DNA of 64,000 nt from the NCBI RefSeq assembly GCF_051014685.1, contig NC_135048.1:22958543-23022542 (forward strand). Reading direction: 5' to 3'. The stretch is from Ptiloglossa arizonensis. Taxonomy: Eukaryota > Arthropoda > Insecta > Hymenoptera > Colletidae. Position 1 is the stretch's first letter. The number at the start of each line of letters is the position of its first letter. Below are positions 60,088 to 64,000 of the stretch, one piece after another. The position numbers were made by a program, and so were the translations under genes. The notes under the pieces are model-generated. The model ran no database searches. It was not told the origin of the DNA and was given only the letters and a program-made list of their open reading frames with translations.

Positions 60088-63000
60088 TTATTCTTTGACC
60101 TCGAAGTATTTGTATGTAGGATTTTCATATCCGTTGATCTGCATGTTTGCAACGTGTCGCTCTTCCGGTGTAGCCGCTTGATCAACTTCGATGAAACCCT
60201 GTTTAAAATTAGAAATTATTGGCAACAGTTATTAAAGCAAAAAGAATTGATAGTACGTAAGACACAATCGTCTACTAGTTTTAAAAATTCGCAAAGCGTT
60301 AGTTGATATTATTCTAACGGAAAATACAAAGTACTTAGTATACAGGTACAGGGAAAGTTTCGATACTCGACTATGTTCATTATAATTTCTCAGTGTTCTT
60401 TGTCATGCATTTGGTTCTGTAACGTACCTGACTGTGGGGGCTTCTCGCACTGCGTCTCTTGAATACCGCTACACCTACTACCGCAGCAGCCATAAGTGCA
60501 ATTCCAGCAAACGCAAGTGTGAAATAAACAGATCGACTCTCCCTGTGATAGACTTCCCTTCTCACAGAGTAACCCTGTAAATATAGTAAGGAGGATAGAA
60601 ACATTCTGAGAAACATTTATTCCATAGAATCGTTTCTCAATACTTTCTTTCACGTTTATCCTTACCGGTTCGGAATGGAAAATGTCATGAGTCATGCTGT
60701 GAGCTGCTCTAACGAGTCCCTCACTGTGCATAGCGGCTACTGCCGAGGGTTGTTCCGGTTGTTGCTGAGTCTCTTTGTTATCGGTTATCAAGTCATTCTC
60801 TTCCTGTTGCGCTTGCTCGGTACGTAATTCGCCGCGTTCTGCTTTACGTTGCTCCTTGCGTGCCCTTTCGAGTTGCTTCTGGTGTTCTTTTTCTAGAAAT
60901 AAAATATTTTCTTTTATAGTTCCTTCGCTGTTCCTCCCAAAGCCTTCTTCTGTCCCGTGCGATCGATCGTAGCGAATTCCCAAGATTACCTTGTTGTTTG
61001 CTGGTGACGTCGGCTTGATATTTGTCTAAAATAGCTGCTTCCGCTTCTCGTGTCATCGCTAACAGCAGTCCAGGAGTCTCATCTTTGCTCCTGAGGGCCA
61101 AAACGTAATCATCCATAAGGCGGCCAATTTTTGCGCTTAAATCAGGGTACCTAAATATAAAGGAACGAAATCTTCCATGAATAGTGTTCTACGTGTAATA
61201 CAAAAACAAAAAAAAACGTATTCCGCTCGCAATTTCAAGATCTACAGCTTCGTCGTATTCTGTCGATCGACGTTCTGCTGTATTGGCCGACACATTACCG
61301 TTCTAGCATCAAAAGGCTCTGATTGGTGATTCGATCGATCTCCGCCAAGTGTTCCAACGTGGCTGGTTTCTCACGTTGGGCCTGTTCCAAGCTGCTGTCC
61401 AGCAAGTGTTTGTAATGAGCGATCGTATGGTGCCTATCTTTGTGAAGAGCTCGAAGCAATTTCTCCAGACACTTCTGAATGCGATGCATCTAAATGGAGA
61501 AGGTAACAAACAAGCGCGGTATGTTGTAAACTTTGCAAACGGGTAACGCTCCGATGGGAAATCGTTTCTAACGAACTCACATTCGGCGGGGTCTCGTTCA
61601 GGGCAACGGTATAGCACGACATCGCTTCCTCGTTCTTCAGTTTGACAGCCTCCTGTAAGTGAACAACGGTAGACATTGTACTTGATCGTGTTTAATTTCT
61701 CTATTCGTGTAACTGGCGCACTGATACATTCACCGCTGATCACAAGTTTGCTTATTTTCTCAATTTTATTCCATCAGATCACATACTTGCACTCTCTGTT
61801 GATGCATAGCACTCAACTGATGTTTTTCTGCGGCACCACTTTCCTCCAGTGCGGCAACGGTCTCTTGGAATCGCGCGGTCATCCATCGCTTGAAAGCATC
61901 AGCGGCGACCGGATCGTGGGCACGTATGTCCTGATACTTCTCCTCGAGATCACTCCAATCCTTCATCACCTGAAAACGTTGTAGCACAAAGATTTCGACA
62001 CTGGTGTCCCGCGCGATAATAACTGTCTCTCGAAACACGATTCGCGATTTCCATTAATCGTAGTACTCGCCCGACGCATCCTCGCGACGCATTAACGCTA
62101 CGAAATCGATCAAACGAAATCAAAACAAGACGACTCGCAGAAAAGTTTGATCTACACGTGGAAGCATCTCAGGTCAAGGCGTAACACCGTGCATATTTTC
62201 ATTTAATATTAATCGAACGTTCGCTCGGGCTTGGATGTTTCTGTACCTCAACCTCGATGTTTTTGGTATAAGAATAGTTCGTCTGGTTTGTTCTTTAACT
62301 GCCGAAAAAGCAATTAACGATAGCCGAAGTATCAATATCGTTGGCATGAACTGTTTCAGAAGTGATTCAGAAGTGGAATATGAGCGGCAGAAAATCAATT
62401 GGCCACTCAAGGCTATCCCTATTGCACTGTTGAGCTACCTCGTTGCTCTATCTTTCCACTGCGCAACCCAACACGCATACGTTGCCTCTATCTCTCGAAC
62501 AGACACACGTATCGATACGACGCGAAAGTAAGAGTTGTGCCTGGTGCGATACTCAATTGATTTTGTTCCAACTATAGTCCAGCGAATGCAACGTCAGAAC
62601 TAAAGTAAGAGGCAACTTTATCGAGGTCCGCAAGGCCAATACTACCCTACTCTGTGCCGCCAAACAGTGCTATACCACCGGTAAGTGCAACAAAGGCACA
62701 CGTGACGTTATCCCTCAACCTGCGATTAACGTTACAATGGAAACCGTACACGTACAAAGTAAAGGAAATTTAATTACAATAATATCGTCGTATATGGTAA
62801 CTTTACTTGGAGAAATAAGAATATTCTCTGTAATCGATTCGAGCGCAGATCTTATTAATCCCGAGAAAGTTTCACCGAAAAGGCAGAGTTTCGAAGAAGT
62901 CAAATGACTCTTTACAGTTAGCGGTTGATCAGATTGCAGAAAAAGCAAATTCTCCTTATGGAACTGTACATCGTCACTTGCAGTCTCTAGAAAAGGTATC

Positions 63001-63692
63001 AAAGTTGAGAATGCAGACGCCTCGTGAGTCACCAGAAGAGTCAATCGTGTCAACTGAAAAAGAGACAGTGCACAAATGAAGATGAGAAACGAAAATCGAA
63101 AAATGCTTTTCAACGGGGTAAGTACATTGTTGTTCGATACGAACTGCTGGACTTTGATCAAACTGTAACCACTACTTCATTATCGTCAACCATTGGACAG
63201 AGTCAATATCGATATCGATGAACAGAAGGTAAGTTTTATTCCACCGTGATGGAACAGAAGACCGTAAACAACGCGAACAACGTTCCAGAAAACGACCGAT
63301 CTGGACCGAGAACACGCGAGTCCCTCTTCTGCTAGATGATCACTCTATAAACTGGCGCGACGAATCGATCGTTTTCTTCGACGAAAGTTTTCTAAAAAAA
63401 AAATATGCACACGCTCATGAACTGACCTGGCACACTTCGTGCGGGCAAAGCCGAGCCAAATAGTATTAACTACCCACTTACTTTTGTCACTTTTTCCTTG
63501 TGCACCTCTTCGAGCCTCATTTGCGCCTGTTTGTAGCTCTGGTGCTCGGAACGCGGATCAAAGTGTGTTAGGTACGGATCCGGAGTGCTCTGAGATTGAG
63601 GAGATTGTTGCGTGCTGGTGCTAACCGGCAATGGCATCGCCGTTACGTCCTGTTTAGGTTTTTCCGTCGTTGAGACCGTCGTGGACAACCGA
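60088..63692 (-). CDS. Appl: Amyloid precursor protein-like (Appl), 3' two-thirds
   Basis: Eight minus-strand exons: 63692-63482, 61969-61787, 61652-61581, 61489-61299, 61150-60990, 60892-60666, 60574-60428 and 60198-60088. All phases agree, giving 433 residues plus stop. The first visible exon is entered in phase 2, so the signal peptide and E1 domain lie right of the window. The E2 domain runs from [14 protein letters not shown] through [25 protein letters not shown] and [12 protein letters not shown]. Then come a charged linker, the juxtamembrane [14 protein letters not shown], a membrane span of about 23 residues ([20 protein letters not shown]) and the cytoplasmic tail [14 protein letters not shown]...[11 protein letters not shown]. 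The YENPTY sorting and PTB-binding motif is intact. Appl is a neuronal type I membrane protein acting in axon growth and synapse formation. Confidence 0.97.
61970..63481 (-). other. Appl intron
   Basis: A 1.5-kb intron, the longest of the visible Appl introns. No gene or clear repeat was found inside it. Confidence 0.85.
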
Positions 63693-64000
63693 CTGGAGAA
63701 AATTCAACAAATCTTGCGTCAACTTGGCTCAAAATTCTTACCTACACCGTGACATATCAAAACATGTTCCCGAACGATCGTCACGCCCTTTCGACCGTAA
63801 AATCAGTTTTCACGATCGCGATACTGTTAGTCATTGGTTCACGCGACACGAAATCTCGACCAACAGCGAAACAATGGTTTTTTCGTTCGAAAATCGGAAC
63901 GTTTCTTCCAATCGTTACATTTGAATTCTCTTCAGGGACGTTCTTTTCAATTCTTCGGTACAGAGGCAACGTGTCTCGTAATTGTTCGTAATAACATCTA
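63693..64000 (-). other. Appl intron reaching the right edge
   Basis: AT-rich sequence upstream of the first visible Appl exon. The acceptor TTCTCCAG is at 63693-63700. No further Appl exon was recognised before the edge. Confidence 0.7.

Noticed and set aside
60390..60983. 197-codon continuous minus-strand frame
   Set aside because: It reads through two introns; the splice sites at 60892, 60666 and 60574 give the conserved Appl sequence instead.

Overview
The window looks like insect nuclear DNA, most likely from a hymenopteran. It is AT-rich without CpG depletion, many introns are only about 60-110 bp with GT..AG ends, and the proteins are insect-type orthologues (Appl, Rgk, HSL, san/Naa50). 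The order is an inference from composition; nothing in the sequence names the species. No rRNA, tRNA, CRISPR array or prokaryotic gene was seen.

Layout. 1-3 kb: the first two coding exons of a diverged mitochondrial porin (VDAC) on the minus strand; the rest lies off the left edge or is lost. 3-15 kb: no recognisable gene, but a 3.6-kb near-perfect inverted repeat (5520-9095) that would fold into one long hairpin, a small TTAA-flanked element and two tandem arrays. 15.9-36.2 kb: one plus-strand gene for an RGK-family (Rad/Gem/Kir) small GTPase in five coding exons, with large introns holding several unrelated tandem arrays, dispersed repeats and one consensus NRF1-type motif. 36.2-41.7 kb: gene-free DNA with old repeats and a 56-bp array. 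41.7-54.9 kb: a compact cluster: a Pro/Cys-rich last exon (-), a possible small ORF (+), a hypothetical exon (-), the mitochondrial pyruvate carrier subunit MPC2 (+), the spliceosomal cyclophilin PPWD1 (-), the N-terminal acetyltransferase NAA50 (+) and hormone-sensitive lipase (-). 55-64 kb: an isolated TATA-type promoter signal, a long gene-free stretch that may be the Appl 3' UTR, and the 3' two-thirds of Appl (-), whose N-terminal exons lie beyond the right edge.

The genes are ordinary single-copy nuclear genes, not a pathway. Three act in energy metabolism (VDAC: outer mitochondrial membrane; MPC2: pyruvate import; HSL: lipid mobilisation), two in neuronal or channel biology (Rgk, Appl), and PPWD1 and NAA50 in mRNA splicing and protein acetylation. 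The arrangement is divergent (PPWD1/NAA50) and convergent (MPC2/PPWD1 with stops 93 bp apart; NAA50/HSL).

Exon joins were made by eye from splice signals plus reading-frame phase, which agrees at every join reported. The feature most deserving follow-up is the giant hairpin: about 415 bp appear identical between its arms while neighbouring parts differ, and it would give long double-stranded RNA if transcribed.
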